NCBI GenBank assembly: GCA_945875845.1 | Contig: CAMCMB010000017.1 | Span: 1 to 64,000, forward strand | Reading direction: 5' to 3' | From: Pirellula staleyi DSM 6068 | GTDB taxonomy: Bacteria > Planctomycetota > Planctomycetia > Pirellulales > Pirellulaceae | DNA length: 64,000 nucleotides | Shown here: piece by piece, positions 53,531 to 63,692 of the stretch | Layout: each line of letters begins with the position of its first letter | Position numbering within the stretch: the first letter of the stretch is position 1 | Made by a program: the position numbers and the translations under genes | The notes under the pieces: generated by a model | Databases searched by the model: none | Told to the model about the DNA's origin: nothing | What the model saw: only the letters and a program-made list of their open reading frames with translations

Positions 53531-56347
53531 CTATTTGCGGAACTCGATTGAGTCGATGTTCATCAGTCCACCGCCTCCATTCGCATTCTTGAACACGAAA
53601 AACAAATCGTGCTTTCCTTCTTGTCCGGCGAGCGACATCGCCAGCTCTGAGAACGCTTCCCAGTCGCCGTTGACAGCCACGTCGACTCGACCGATCCATT
53701 CGCCATCTTCCTTGTCTCGATGCACTTCGATGAAACCACCTTGGCCCGCGCTTGCGACCCGAAGCACGATCTGCCCTACCTGGGTCAGTGTGATTCCATT
53801 GAGCCGCAGGATTGCCCCGCTTTCAATGGCTCCGACGAAAGCCTTTCCTTGCGCTCGATCGGAATTGAGCACCGTTGCTTTGCGTATCGAGTCAACTTGC
53901 TCGGCTTGCACCACACGGCTTCGCAGTCGAATCGCCTGCGAACCCGTTAAGGCAGGTATTTCGCCCTGTGCCAAGTCCGTGTAGAAGGCCTCGAGCTGAA
54001 CGCCACTCGAATCGGCTTTCACCTCGATCGAGTTGTTCAATCCGCCAACCGTCTTCGAATTCGAATCGGCTTGGATGGAATAGACATACCGCACCATTTC
54101 GCTGACTTGCTCGGGTGTATGCTGAGCATGTGGCAGCATTGCGACCTTGCCCCATACGCCCGTGGAACCTTCCATGACTCGCTTGACAGACACTTCCAAC
54201 GCGTTGGGAACATCGCGATACTTTTTGGCGACGTCCGTAAACATAGGCCCGACAATTGCGCGATCGACCGCATGGCAATTGAAGCAATCGCTTTTGCGCA
54301 TTAAGTCCAAGCCGACAGGAATCGGCTTGTTGTTCGCGTCCCCTAAAGTCAGCGGACTTGCTTGAACAAAGGTCCTGCTCGGGGCGGAGAGCTCGATCGT
54401 TTCGAGATTCCTCGCATCCGCGTTATCAAAGTCGCTGGTGCCGTCCTCGATGTCATCGATTTGCAGACGGTACGTGATTTTTTCGCCGGGTGTAAAGAAA
54501 TCGCCATCCTTGGGCAACAAGAACTTCACTTCGGGGCGAGCATTTCCAACGATGACCGGATAGGTGGCCACGTCCGATGCTCCCGTGGGATCCTTCACTT
54601 CGAGGGACACGGTGTAGGAACCTGGCTCTTCGATGGTCGCTACGGCGTTCGCAGATTCGGACAGAACTCTTTCGATACGTTCATCACCCGTGGTGCGCGT
54701 TAGCTTCCATCGGTAGGAGAGCGTGTCACCGTCCTTGTCGGTCGAGCCGTCAGCCTTCATTTGGAGCTTGAGCGGTTGCTTGCCGATATTGTTTTCGACG
54801 AGGGCTTTTGCCACAGGCGTTCGATTGCCACGTGCGTAGTCAATTCGATGCAAAGCTGCGTCCGCATTGACTCCCCAAGTCTCTCCGTATTCGATAACGT
54901 ACAAACGACCTAGCTTGTCAAACTCGAGGTGGATGGGCCGTGTGATTTTGACTCCAGGCAGGAACCGTTCAAGTTTCTTCAGGTTGGAATCTTGATCCAT
55001 ATGAACCGCCATAATCCAGTTGCGAGACCACTCGAATGCAAAGAGCGTTGAGTTGTAATTGTCCGGGAATTTGGTGTCGGAATTCAAGTTGGGGTCGAAG
55101 TAGTAGATCGGACCGGCGCATGCGGTTCGACCGCCAGTACCAACCTCAGGGAATTCTTTGGATTCGCCCGCTGGATAATAAAGAAAGGGAGGTTGCAAGG
55201 GAGGCAAGTCTTTCGCACCGGTGTTGTTGACCGAATGATTGTACGGATGGGCTGGATCTTGCGGGTCACCGATCTTGCCTGTGGCAAAGTCGACCATGTT
55301 ATACGGACGATTGGGACCGATGAAACATGGCCAGCCAAAGTTGCCTGCCCTGCGAGCTTGATTGACTTCGTCGTAGCCTTTCGGACCGCGTGGCCCATCT
55401 CCACCAGCATCCGGGCCGACATCGCCCCAGTACAAGAAACCCGTCTTCGGATCCACGCTGATGCGCCAGGGGTTGCGGCACCCCATCACATAGATCTCAG
55501 GATGTCCGATCGATCCATCCTTTGGAAAAAGATTGCCGTCAGGAATCGAATAACCTTCGGTTGGATTCGGGCGGATGCGAAGCACTTTGCCGTTATAGCT
55601 TTTGGTGTTGCCTGCGGTTCGAAGTCCATCCCAGGGTTCACGGTTGGGCCGTTGATCGATCGGTGCATACCCCTGGGAATCATTGAAGGGATTTGTATTG
55701 TCTCCTGTTCCAACGTAGAGGCAGCCATCTGGGCCAAAGGTCATGGAGCCTGCATGATGGCAGCACTCGCGGCGTTGCTCTTCGAACCGAAAAATCTTCT
55801 GTTCGGATGCGATATCTAGAGTGTCTTCCTTAAAACGAAAACGACTGAGTTGCTGACCTGGGAAACTGGGTGGCGAGTATTGGAGATAGACCCAACCATT
55901 TTCCGAAAAATTAGGATCGAGGCAAATTCCGATCAGCCCGTTTTCTTGTTCGGTCGTAACCTCGATCTTAGCAATGACCTTGTTCGTTTTGGTTACCGGG
56001 TCAATCAATTTGATGTTGCCCGCCAGCTCGATCAAAAAGATGCGTCCATCGGGTGCATTGGCCATCTGCATCGGCTGGACCAAGCCTGTTGCAATGGTCG
56101 TCTTTTCGAACCGAGTCGGATCAACGTCCTCGGCGGAACAGTGAGCGGTGCAAAACCCCAAAGTGGCGACAAGACCAACGGCAGAATGAAAACAACCTAC
56201 CCATGATTGGAATGGGAGTGCGAGGCTCCTGCCGAGCTTGGTTTTTGGTTGGTAGGAATCACTCCCGCCCGGTACAAACCACTTTGATGCTTGCCGTAGA
56301 GCAAAGGGAGCGAGGAGTGGAAGTGACTTTGGGTAGAACCGAACCAT
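53531..56347 (-). CDS. PQQ-type sugar dehydrogenase fused to PKD, cytochrome c and CBM-like domains
   Basis: 938 residues. A probable leader (VGCFHSAVGLVATLGFCTAHCSA, residues ~49-71) precedes a six-bladed glucose/sorbosone dehydrogenase propeller (GLIGICLDPNFSENGWVYLQY; HHAGSMTFGPDGCLYVGTGD; MGCRNPWRISVDP). A PKD-like fold follows (ADGSTDKDGDTLSYRWK), then a haem domain (CFNCHAVDRAIVGPMF) and a C-terminal carbohydrate-binding-like module. It likely oxidises a sugar outside the cell and passes electrons to its own haem. The leader is oddly far from ATG 56347, and the first ~45 codons lie in sequence resembling the intergenic repeat near 21650, so the real start may be internal. Confidence 0.83.
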   Translation of the reverse strand: MVRFYPKSLPLLAPFALRQASKWFVPGGSDSYQPKTKLGRSLALPFQSWVGCFHSAVGLVATLGFCTAHCSAEDVDPTRFEKTTIATGLVQPMQMANAPDGRIFLIELAGNIKLIDPVTKTNKVIAKIEVTTEQENGLIGICLDPNFSENGWVYLQYSPPSFPGQQLSRFRFKEDTLDIASEQKIFRFEEQRRECCHHAGSMTFGPDGCLYVGTGDNTNPFNDSQGYAPIDQRPNREPWDGLRTAGNTKSYNGKVLRIRPNPTEGYSIPDGNLFPKDGSIGHPEIYVMGCRNPWRISVDPKTGFLYWGDVGPDAGGDGPRGPKGYDEVNQARRAGNFGWPCFIGPNRPYNMVDFATGKIGDPQDPAHPYNHSVNNTGAKDLPPLQPPFLYYPAGESKEFPEVGTGGRTACAGPIYYFDPNLNSDTKFPDNYNSTLFAFEWSRNWIMAVHMDQDSNLKKLERFLPGVKITRPIHLEFDKLGRLYVIEYGETWGVNADAALHRIDYARGNRTPVAKALVENNIGKQPLKLQMKADGSTDKDGDTLSYRWKLTRTTGDERIERVLSESANAVATIEEPGSYTVSLEVKDPTGASDVATYPVIVGNARPEVKFLLPKDGDFFTPGEKITYRLQIDDIEDGTSDFDNADARNLETIELSAPSRTFVQASPLTLGDANNKPIPVGLDLMRKSDCFNCHAVDRAIVGPMFTDVAKKYRDVPNALEVSVKRVMEGSTGVWGKVAMLPHAQHTPEQVSEMVRYVYSIQADSNSKTVGGLNNSIEVKADSSGVQLEAFYTDLAQGEIPALTGSQAIRLRSRVVQAEQVDSIRKATVLNSDRAQGKAFVGAIESGAILRLNGITLTQVGQIVLRVASAGQGGFIEVHRDKEDGEWIGRVDVAVNGDWEAFSELAMSLAGQEGKHDLFFVFKNANGGGGLMNIDSIEFRK

Positions 56348-56621
56348 AGTGTCTTTCTAAAAGTTAAGGGGGGGGCGCTGAGGCAATCATTTCTTGAACC
56401 TCGCTCACCGGCTCGTTGCTTTAATGGACTGTGACACGGGGTATCCAAAAGTGGCATGGGCGTCTCGCCCATGGATTCACGAGCGCGCTCGTGCCACGCA
56501 ATGGTAACCCGTACCCGTAAGCAAGGAGCCGACTGCAATCCCTCGCTCACGGGCGCGGGTTATCATAACCTATCCACTTAATATAGTTGAACTCTGTCCG
56601 AAATGCACAAAACACCTCTGT

Positions 56622-56849
56622 GAAACGGGCTTAGTGGACCATGACCTGCGTCATCTCGCTGGCATGACGCAGTTGCGTTGGCTTTATCTTGATCGGAATC
56701 CAATCTCCGTTACAGGCTCAGCACATCTTAAGGATATGGTCAACTTGGAATTGCTGTCGCTGAATGAGACGGATATCGACGAGCAGGCGGTGCTTGAATT
56801 TCAAGTTTCGCATCCCAAATGCAAAGAGATACTTTTCACGAAACGTTAG
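56622..56849 (+). pseudogene. 3' fragment of a leucine-rich repeat protein
   Basis: The frame reads LRHLAGMTQLRWLYLDRNPI, then LKDMVNLELLSLNETDIDE and a final HPKCKEILFTKR, two to three LRR units of the type common in planctomycete LRR proteins, with their typical xxPxC ending. The frame continues open upstream without a good start (GTG 56634 is possible), so this is probably the tail of a lost gene. It converges on the DUF1501 gene with a 4-bp overlap. Confidence 0.5.
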
Positions 56850-58285
56850 GCAATGATTTCTTGGACGACGCGAGCCGGTCGTTTATTCGTGATGATTTGC
56901 TCCTGGCCGCTATGGATGTACAACGTCTCGTCATGCTTCAAACCAAATTGATTTAAGATTGTCGCTTGGAAATCGTTGGGGGTCACGATGTTTTCGACGG
57001 CTCTGTGCCCAAACTCATCCGTCTTACCAAAAGCCATTCCGGGTTTGAATCCGCCGCCAGCCATCCAAATGCTGAAGCCTTGGCCGTTGTGATCGCGACC
57101 CGCTTTTTCGGGCGAGCCGTGTTCTTGTGTGACTGGGAGTCGTCCGATCTCGCCCCCCCAATGCACGATGGTTGATTCGAGCATTCCGCGTTGCTTGAGA
57201 TCCTTGACCAAGGCCGCTGCTGGTTTGTCGGTTTTTTTGCATATCGACTTGAGCCCACCGACGATTCCGCTGTGATTGTCCCAGGGTTGTCCGCTATGAA
57301 ACAATTGAACAAAGCGAACGCCTCGCTCGACCAAACGTCGGGCAATCAAGCAGCGAGTGCCGTACTCTTTGGTCTCTGGATGATCCAGCCCGTACATTTG
57401 GTGTGTTGCGGCCGTTTCTTTTTCGATGTCGAGTGCTTCGGCGGCCGCAGTCTGCATGCGGGCAGCCAATTCGTAACTTGCGATCCGTGCCTCCAACTCG
57501 GATTCACCAGGATGCGATTCGAGATGTCGGCGATTCAAATCCTGTAGAAACGCAAGATTCTGTTCTTGGAATTTGCCTCGAATATGCGGAGGCGGCACTA
57601 GATTGAGAATACGAGGCTCCTGAGGACGTAGTACCGTCCCTTGAAACATCGCAGGCATAAAGCCGTTGGCCCAATTCGTAACACCGTCTACCGGAAGCCC
57701 GCCTGGATCGGTTAGCACCATGTAGGCAGGCAAGTTTTGCGACTCGGTGCCCAAGGCATAAACGAGCCAAGAGCCCAGAGTAGGTCGCCCCAACACACCT
57801 GGGATCCCGCCATGAAAATACCGAATGGAAACCTCATGTCCATTCGCACCGGTATGCATACTGCGGATCAAGCAAATATCGTCCACGATCTCCGCAGTAT
57901 GAGGCAGCAGTTCGGATAGCTCTGTCCCGCATTGCCCATGCGCCTTGAACTGAAAGGGGCTTCCGAAGAGTTTCTTGCTAGCCTCGTTCACAAAACTAAA
58001 GTGGATATCCTCTTTGTAGTCGGTACCGCTGTACTTCGTGAGCTCGGGCTTTGGATCGGTAAGGTCCATGTGTGAAGGACCACCGTGTTGGAACAAGGAG
58101 ATCATCGCCTTGGCCTTGGGATCGAAATGCGTCTTGCGCGGGAGCACGTCATTGTGCGGTTTTGCAAGCGCGATGGCTTTCGGTTGCTTGCCTTGTTCTT
58201 GCTGCAGCAGCCAAGTCAAAGCGATAGAGCCCAATCCCATTGCGTTCTCGGCCAAAAATTGTCGGCGACTAAAGAGTCCCATCAT
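56846..58285 (-). CDS. DUF1501 domain-containing protein, Tat-exported
   Basis: 479 residues of the DUF1501 family, an alkaline-phosphatase-like/sulfatase-like fold. The N-terminus LFSRRQFLAENAMGLGSIAL is a twin-arginine leader. Family landmarks are MISLFQHGGPSHMDLTDPKP, HTGANGHEVSIRYFHGG, FVQLFHSGQPWDNHSGI and GRDHNGQGFSIWMAGGGFK. Catalysis is not established. It starts 10 bp after the PSD1 cytochrome stop, the standard planctomycete pairing, so both are probably translated from one mRNA and act on the same exported substrate. Confidence 0.92.
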   Translation of the reverse strand: MMGLFSRRQFLAENAMGLGSIALTWLLQQEQGKQPKAIALAKPHNDVLPRKTHFDPKAKAMISLFQHGGPSHMDLTDPKPELTKYSGTDYKEDIHFSFVNEASKKLFGSPFQFKAHGQCGTELSELLPHTAEIVDDICLIRSMHTGANGHEVSIRYFHGGIPGVLGRPTLGSWLVYALGTESQNLPAYMVLTDPGGLPVDGVTNWANGFMPAMFQGTVLRPQEPRILNLVPPPHIRGKFQEQNLAFLQDLNRRHLESHPGESELEARIASYELAARMQTAAAEALDIEKETAATHQMYGLDHPETKEYGTRCLIARRLVERGVRFVQLFHSGQPWDNHSGIVGGLKSICKKTDKPAAALVKDLKQRGMLESTIVHWGGEIGRLPVTQEHGSPEKAGRDHNGQGFSIWMAGGGFKPGMAFGKTDEFGHRAVENIVTPNDFQATILNQFGLKHDETLYIHSGQEQIITNKRPARVVQEIIA

Positions 58286-58295
58286 TGATCTACTC

Positions 58296-61200
58296 CTAAT
58301 CGACGTAAACGAATTCGCTTGAGTTTAGTAAAGCATGGCAATAATTGACCAACACTTGTTTCGTAATGTTCGAGCCAGTGGCAATGCCGCGAGCGTCTTT
58401 CTGGATGGCTCGAAGTTGTTCAACCACATGTGCCATCGAAAGGTTGAACTCAGCTTGAGTTGGCGGACGGCAATAAGCAATCCGCCAAGCGATATGCAAC
58501 TGCGCCGGCAGCTCGACGAAGCTATCTGCAGAAACGGGGCCATGAAAATCTGCCACGCTATCGCGCACGCGTTCTTGCGGAATTCCTTCGGCAGTCGGAA
58601 AGATAATCTTGGATTTCCATGTAAAGGAATCGGAACTTTCGTTGGTAATGCAGTCCGTGACGAAATCGATCGATTCTCCTGCTTCGATAGCAAATGCATC
58701 GACATTGGTTTGGGCCATGTTGTTCAGCACTTGCCACTGACCCAAAAGTCCGCGTCGATCCGAAACAATTCTCCCACGGACGCCGTCGCCATTGGGCGAT
58801 CCATGTTGCATTGCTCCATCGATGCGAATGCGCCCGCTACTAGGTGACGTCCATCGGCGAATCGATGCATAGCGAGCCCCGGTGTGCCCACCATCCTGAT
58901 TGGCGATGACCCAGCCTAGCGTTGGATCGGGTCGTTGAGCGCCCCCTTGCCATTCGGTTCCTGTCCAGTGGGGCAAATCGGTAAAGCCAGTGACTCGCTG
59001 CGATGGCTCATCGAATTCACCATAACCGTATCGCCACTCAGGTGTGAGCGGAGTAGGCATCTGGGGCTGATTGGGAAATTGCTCGGACGACAGCGGCACC
59101 GCTTCACGCACTGCACGCGCCGCCAGCAACTCCGCTTGTTGCCAAGCGAACTCGCCGTTCATCAAGATCAAGGACTGAGTGGCCACCGTGGAAACGGGTC
59201 GACGTTCGCAATTCACGTCCATGACGGGAGCATCAAAACTTTGGAGCATTGCCACAGGTTGCGATCGTCGCACTTGAAGATAGAGGCTGCGTCGCTTTTG
59301 TTGACCATCGACGATGATCTGTCCCGCGTCGTCCGCCTTGATGGCGATCGGCTTACCGAACAGATTCGGTTCCAGTGTTCCTGACGCAACCAACATTCGG
59401 TCTCGAATCACCTCTGCGTCCAAGCGTTGAATCGATTTGCGCCAATAGAAGGTGTTCTCCGCATCGATAGCCGATTTCGAATCATCGCGAACCGCATTCT
59501 GTCGCCACGCTGTGGACTTCATGATCGTCCGATGAAGCTGCTTGAGATCCCAGCCGCTTTGCATGAATTCGTCGGCCAGCCAGTCCAACAGCGCGGGATT
59601 GCTCGGTGGCATTCCAAGCTTGCCAAACTCGGACGGGGTAGGAACAATCGCTTGACCAAAGTGATGCAGCCAAACTCGGTTGACCAGGACACGGGCTACC
59701 AAAGGGTGCTTGCCGCTCGTCAGCCAACGCGCGTACGCGAGTCGTCGTCCGCTGGTCTTCAGGTTGGCTGCCCGCTCGGGTATCAACGGCAGCGCTCCTT
59801 CGTCGGCAGCGATGGTCAAGTCGGCGGGGAGGACTTTTTGTTTGGGCTGTTGATGGTCGCCGCGATGGAACAGTTGCGTATCCGGAATTCGATCCGGGAG
59901 CTCCATCATCGCTCGAATGAATTCCTCGACGGGCTTGCGAGCTCGCGTTTCGGCAATCTTCGTGTCAAACGTTTTGAGTTCTTCGGCAGCTTTCGGCAGG
60001 TACTGATACAGGACGCCGGGTGTGATGTTGACGCTCGGGTTCTTTTTGAGAAGCATCACTTGATCTTCGGAGCGTTCCTTTTCCGGCTTTTCGTATGCGG
60101 TGCGCAGTTCTGTCCTAAGCGGCTCGTCGTACTTGAGCAATTCCTTATCAAGTGCCTCGGCCATATAAAGCTTTTGTTTTGCGGCCCGCTCTTCGGCTAT
60201 CTTTTGGGCTTCTTGTTCGATCGCGGCGGCTTGCTCACGGTTCTCGGTTGTGTAAAGCGAAATCCGGCGAGCGTCTGGCACTCGCCACTGTTGCCAATCG
60301 AAGGCGGGCTCAAAGACCGCTCGCATTGCAAAGTAGTCCACCTGTGAAATCGGATCGTAACGATGGTCATGGCACTGAGCGCATCCAACACTGACGCCTA
60401 GCAAAGACGAGCTGACAATCTTCAGTGTGTCCGCGATGACTTTATTACGAGCTTCGGGGCTATTGTCTCCTGCTCCCGTACCGTCCGCAGCCATCGTGAG
60501 AAAACCGGTCGCGGTCAGCAATTCGATTTGCTCCATAGTCCAATCTCCATTGCGCGGGCCCGCCAGTTCGTCACCGGCCAGCTGCTCTACAATGAAGCGG
60601 TCGATCCGTTTATTTGAGTTGAACGACCGAATCACATAATCGCGATACTTCCATGCCCAAGGTCGAACGGCGTCGGCGGTAGTCTGCCCTTCCGAATCCG
60701 CATAGCCAGCCACATCGAGCCAATGCCTCGACCAACGCTCGCCGTACTGAGGAGACTCGAGCAACGTATCGATCATTTGCGCAAACCAGTTTTCATAAGT
60801 CGATTTGCTCCATCGCTCCATGTCTTGCAAGCTGGGAGGTAGACCGATCAAATCAAAGTAGGCGCGGCGAATCAAGGTCTCGTGATCCGCATCCGGGGAA
60901 AAGGATAGGCCCGCAGGCATGGCCTGTTTCAGCAGTGCATCGATGGGGGTCCGAATGCGGTCTGCAGGACTGCCAACCTCGGGGACGATTGGGCGAACGA
61001 TAGGTCGAAACGCCCAGTAGTCCCGATCCTCTGCGGTGATCGGTACACCCGGGCCGATCTGCTCTGGCTCGGGGCGATCCGTTTTTGCACCGGCCTCGAT
61101 CCATTTTTTCAGGGTCTCGAATTGCTCCGCGGGCACGTGCGCTTCGCCGGGAGGCATTTCGCCACTTAGGACGCGCTGAATCAATAAGCTGTCGCTTGGT

Positions 61201-61433
61201 TTCTCGGAGTTGATTGCGGTACCGGAATCTCCGCCCAATTTCATGAACCGGACCAATCTGAGGTCTAAATTGCCCTCCTTCTTGTCCGTCGCTCCATGGC
61301 AATCGAAGCAATACTGCCTTAATATCGGACGAATATGCCGCTCAAACGTGGGCTCTTGCGCATTGGCACAGGAAGCAAGGCAAAAAAGACTTGCAATGTG
61401 CGCAACCAAGAAGACGAGTTTGCGTAGGGACAT
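58296..61433 (-). CDS. PSD1 and planctomycete cytochrome c domain protein (DUF1549/DUF1553)
   Basis: 1045 residues. A signal peptide (LVFLVAHIASLFCLASCANA) is followed by a haem motif (YCFDCHGATDKKEGNLDLR), DUF1549 (residues ~170-380; FDLIGLPPSLQDMERW; ERWSRHWLDVAGYADS), a coiled Glu/Lys-rich insert, DUF1553 (~560-820; RRLAYARWLTSGKHPLVARVLVNRVW) and a C-terminal extension. CAQCHDHRYDPISQVDYF supplies a second CxxCH. It is first in the operon with the DUF1501 gene. These proteins are abundant in planctomycetes and probably take part in extracellular polysaccharide or sulfatase metabolism (inference). Confidence 0.92.
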   Translation of the reverse strand: MSLRKLVFLVAHIASLFCLASCANAQEPTFERHIRPILRQYCFDCHGATDKKEGNLDLRLVRFMKLGGDSGTAINSEKPSDSLLIQRVLSGEMPPGEAHVPAEQFETLKKWIEAGAKTDRPEPEQIGPGVPITAEDRDYWAFRPIVRPIVPEVGSPADRIRTPIDALLKQAMPAGLSFSPDADHETLIRRAYFDLIGLPPSLQDMERWSKSTYENWFAQMIDTLLESPQYGERWSRHWLDVAGYADSEGQTTADAVRPWAWKYRDYVIRSFNSNKRIDRFIVEQLAGDELAGPRNGDWTMEQIELLTATGFLTMAADGTGAGDNSPEARNKVIADTLKIVSSSLLGVSVGCAQCHDHRYDPISQVDYFAMRAVFEPAFDWQQWRVPDARRISLYTTENREQAAAIEQEAQKIAEERAAKQKLYMAEALDKELLKYDEPLRTELRTAYEKPEKERSEDQVMLLKKNPSVNITPGVLYQYLPKAAEELKTFDTKIAETRARKPVEEFIRAMMELPDRIPDTQLFHRGDHQQPKQKVLPADLTIAADEGALPLIPERAANLKTSGRRLAYARWLTSGKHPLVARVLVNRVWLHHFGQAIVPTPSEFGKLGMPPSNPALLDWLADEFMQSGWDLKQLHRTIMKSTAWRQNAVRDDSKSAIDAENTFYWRKSIQRLDAEVIRDRMLVASGTLEPNLFGKPIAIKADDAGQIIVDGQQKRRSLYLQVRRSQPVAMLQSFDAPVMDVNCERRPVSTVATQSLILMNGEFAWQQAELLAARAVREAVPLSSEQFPNQPQMPTPLTPEWRYGYGEFDEPSQRVTGFTDLPHWTGTEWQGGAQRPDPTLGWVIANQDGGHTGARYASIRRWTSPSSGRIRIDGAMQHGSPNGDGVRGRIVSDRRGLLGQWQVLNNMAQTNVDAFAIEAGESIDFVTDCITNESSDSFTWKSKIIFPTAEGIPQERVRDSVADFHGPVSADSFVELPAQLHIAWRIAYCRPPTQAEFNLSMAHVVEQLRAIQKDARGIATGSNITKQVLVNYCHALLNSSEFVYVD

Positions 61434-61916
61434 AGGAACGGCGGGACCTGTAGCAGGCGGGTGGGGTGGGAGATGACTCGGATAAGCCTAATTTATCATA
61501 GTTGGAATAAGAGGGAAATGCACAAAGCGGGGTTATGTTTCGTCGTCTTTCGCTCGAGTAAGGGGCAAAGAGTCCCTCGTTTACACTTCGGGTTGTGATT
61601 AAATCAACAAGCCGTCACGCGTCGGGTTACCAAACTGCCGCCAAAAGTGGTCTAGCTATAAATTCACAGCTACTCCGTGAAAGGTCGCGGCGATCACGCA
61701 GCTTTTGCGGAGCAAAAGGCGACTATGTTTTGAAAGGTGCGCCTCGCTCAGGTGGTCAAGATTCCCGAAAAGTCGATAATCGATTACGATCTCGTCCCAA
61801 TGCACCCCGATGCATCTGAGAGAGATCCTATTCGGATTTCTCGATGAGGCCATGGACGAGTCGCTCTTTTAGAATACGAGCGAGAGATACAGTAACTTCA
61901 GTCAGGAAAAAGCAAA
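61434..61916. other. Intergenic region without a supported gene
   Basis: A 483-bp gap between the divergent PSD1 and HdeD-like genes. It contains a weak relative of the palindromic repeat tail (AAATCAACAAGCCGTCACGC near 61600). Short frames on both strands have no recognisable content. Promoters for both neighbours probably lie here, but I cannot identify them with confidence. Confidence 0.5.
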
Positions 61917-62522
61917 ATGGAAACACATCCAGCATCTCAGCTTCTATCTCGTTTTTGGTGGATGATCTTGCTCCGAGGAGTATTCGCAATACTATTTGGG
62001 ATCAGCGCGTTTGCATGGCCAGGTTTAACGCTTCTCACGATGACCATGTTGTTCGCTGCCTACGCGTTTGTCGACGGCATCTTCCAAGTCACTCATGCGA
62101 TAGGGCACCGCAAGGAGATTGAATATTGGGGCCTTCTGCTCATCGAAGGACTTTTCGGCATCGCCTTTGGGATACTTGCTTTGCAATCACCCGAGTTGAC
62201 CACAGTCATCGGCGGCGTGATCGTTGTGTTTTATATTGCGACCTGGGCCATTGTCACGGGAGCGTTGCGAATTGCGATGGCGATTAGGCTTCGCAAGGAG
62301 ATGGAGGGGGAATGGTTACTGGTCCTGAGCGGCGCCGTTTCTATCCTTTTCGGCGTCGCAATTATGGCGAGGCCGACCGGCGGAGTACTAGCCTTGCTCT
62401 ACATCATCGCGGCTTGGGCAATATTGCTCGGCGTGATCCTCATCGCGTTTGCATTCAAGGCTCGTAAATTCGGTACTCGGATCCGAGAAGTTGTTTCCAA
62501 CGTCAAAGAATTGAGGTCGTAA
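61917..62522 (+). CDS. HdeD family membrane protein (DUF308)
   Basis: 201 residues with six membrane helices in three pairs, starting with FWWMILLRGVFAILFGISAF and including the DUF308 pattern GLLLIEGLFGIAFGILAL and LLVLSGAVSILFGVAIM. HdeD proteins are linked to acid resistance in enteric bacteria; in planctomycetes the role is unknown. The start is ATG 61917 in GAAAAAGCAAAATGG. It is monocistronic and lies beside transposon debris. Confidence 0.9.
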   Translation: METHPASQLLSRFWWMILLRGVFAILFGISAFAWPGLTLLTMTMLFAAYAFVDGIFQVTHAIGHRKEIEYWGLLLIEGLFGIAFGILALQSPELTTVIGGVIVVFYIATWAIVTGALRIAMAIRLRKEMEGEWLLVLSGAVSILFGVAIMARPTGGVLALLYIIAAWAILLGVILIAFAFKARKFGTRIREVVSNVKELRS

Positions 62523-62564
62523 TCGCGTGGGTCTCAGCACACTTCGGTAACAGAATAATTCTCT

Positions 62565-63402
62565 CAAGCTCTCGAAGAGAAGGACCACAAGATCGCGTTG
62601 CTTGAGTCGAAGATCAAACGCCTGCTCAGCACGGTTCGCGGCTCACGACAAGAACGCATCAATCCTGATCAATTGCTCTTGTTCTCCCAAGATGAGTTGC
62701 AACAACTGGCTCAGGAACTTGAGAAGAGTGCCGACGACAACGCAAACCAACCAGAGCAAGGCCAAGAAGCCGATCAACCGCCGGATCCTGCCTCTCCGGA
62801 AGAACCGTCTAAGAGGGGAAGCGGAAGTCGACGCTTCCATCAAATTGGCCGAAGGAAACCCGCCGACACGAACTGAGCGAAGAAGAAAGTAAGTGCCCAT
62901 GCTGCGGAGAGGTCCGTTGCGAGATGGGAGTCGAAACCAGCCAACAGATTGAGTTTATTCCCGCTGTATTCAAAGTCATCGAGCATCAACGAGTCCAATA
63001 CGCTTGCAAGAGTTGCCAAGAGAACGTGGCAATCGCTCCTAAGCCTCCGCAGCCGATCGAAAAAGGGCTTCCAGGTCCAGGGCTATGCTCGTACGTCGTC
63101 TTGTCGAAGTTCGGTGACCATCTTCCTCTCTATCGCGAAGAAGACTTGTTTAGTCGCATTGGGTGGTTGATTCGCCGAAGCACGATCTGCGATTGGCTCT
63201 ACGAACTTGGAATGCTTGTCCAGCCTCTGGTGATGCGCATGAAACACTTGGTCTTGCAGTCCTCGGTGATCCATACCGATGACACCAAGATCAAGATGCT
63301 TGACATCGGGATCTGCCGCGAAGCGCAGTTCTGGCTGTACCAAGGAGACTGGTTACATCCTTATGTCGTGTTCGACTTCACTTTGGATCGAACTTTGGGT
63401 AA
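62565..63402 (+). pseudogene. IS66 family transposase, frameshifted and truncated
   Basis: The first part (ALLESKIKRLLSTVRGSRQE; LLLFSQDELQQL) is the IS66 leader and leucine-zipper region. The frame then shifts near 62815-62840, and the protein continues as LSEEESKCPCCGEVRCEMGV, QYACKSCQENV (zinc finger), GLCSYVVLSKFGDHLPLYR and VIHTDDTKIKMLD with the catalytic Asp region. It stops at LDRTLGK where MITE-like copy D begins, so about half the transposase is missing. No start codon or terminal inverted repeat of IS66 is visible upstream. Confidence 0.85.
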
Positions 63403-63506
63403 GTAGCAGGCACGCTCCGCCGTGCCGTTCGCAGTCTCACTTTTGCCAGGATTCTAGGTGGACGGCACATAGAATGTGCCTACTACTTTGACTTTGGTCG
63501 GCTGTG
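63400..63506. mobile_element. MITE-like element, copy D, ending the IS66 transposase
   Basis: Same orientation as copy A. It keeps AGCAGGCACGCTCC, GCCGTGCCGTTCGCAGTC and GGTGGACGGCACAT, and closes with CTTTGGTCGGCTGTG, one change from the perfect right end. The left inverted end is missing. The transposase frame ends within the first bases of the element, and no transposase continues after it. Confidence 0.7.
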
Positions 63507-63692
63507 TTGAGTATTTGATTTCAGTAACTGCCAACCAACCGTTGAATAGCAACGGAATAGCTTGCCCAATCCGATCAAAAGGTATTTAAGGATTCGATAT
63601 TCACAAACACGATGCCGGCAATCGATCTAACCAGCATGCGATGCCTATTCGTTAAAATGCTAGCTTAAAGATTTTTGGTAAAGTTGACTCAA

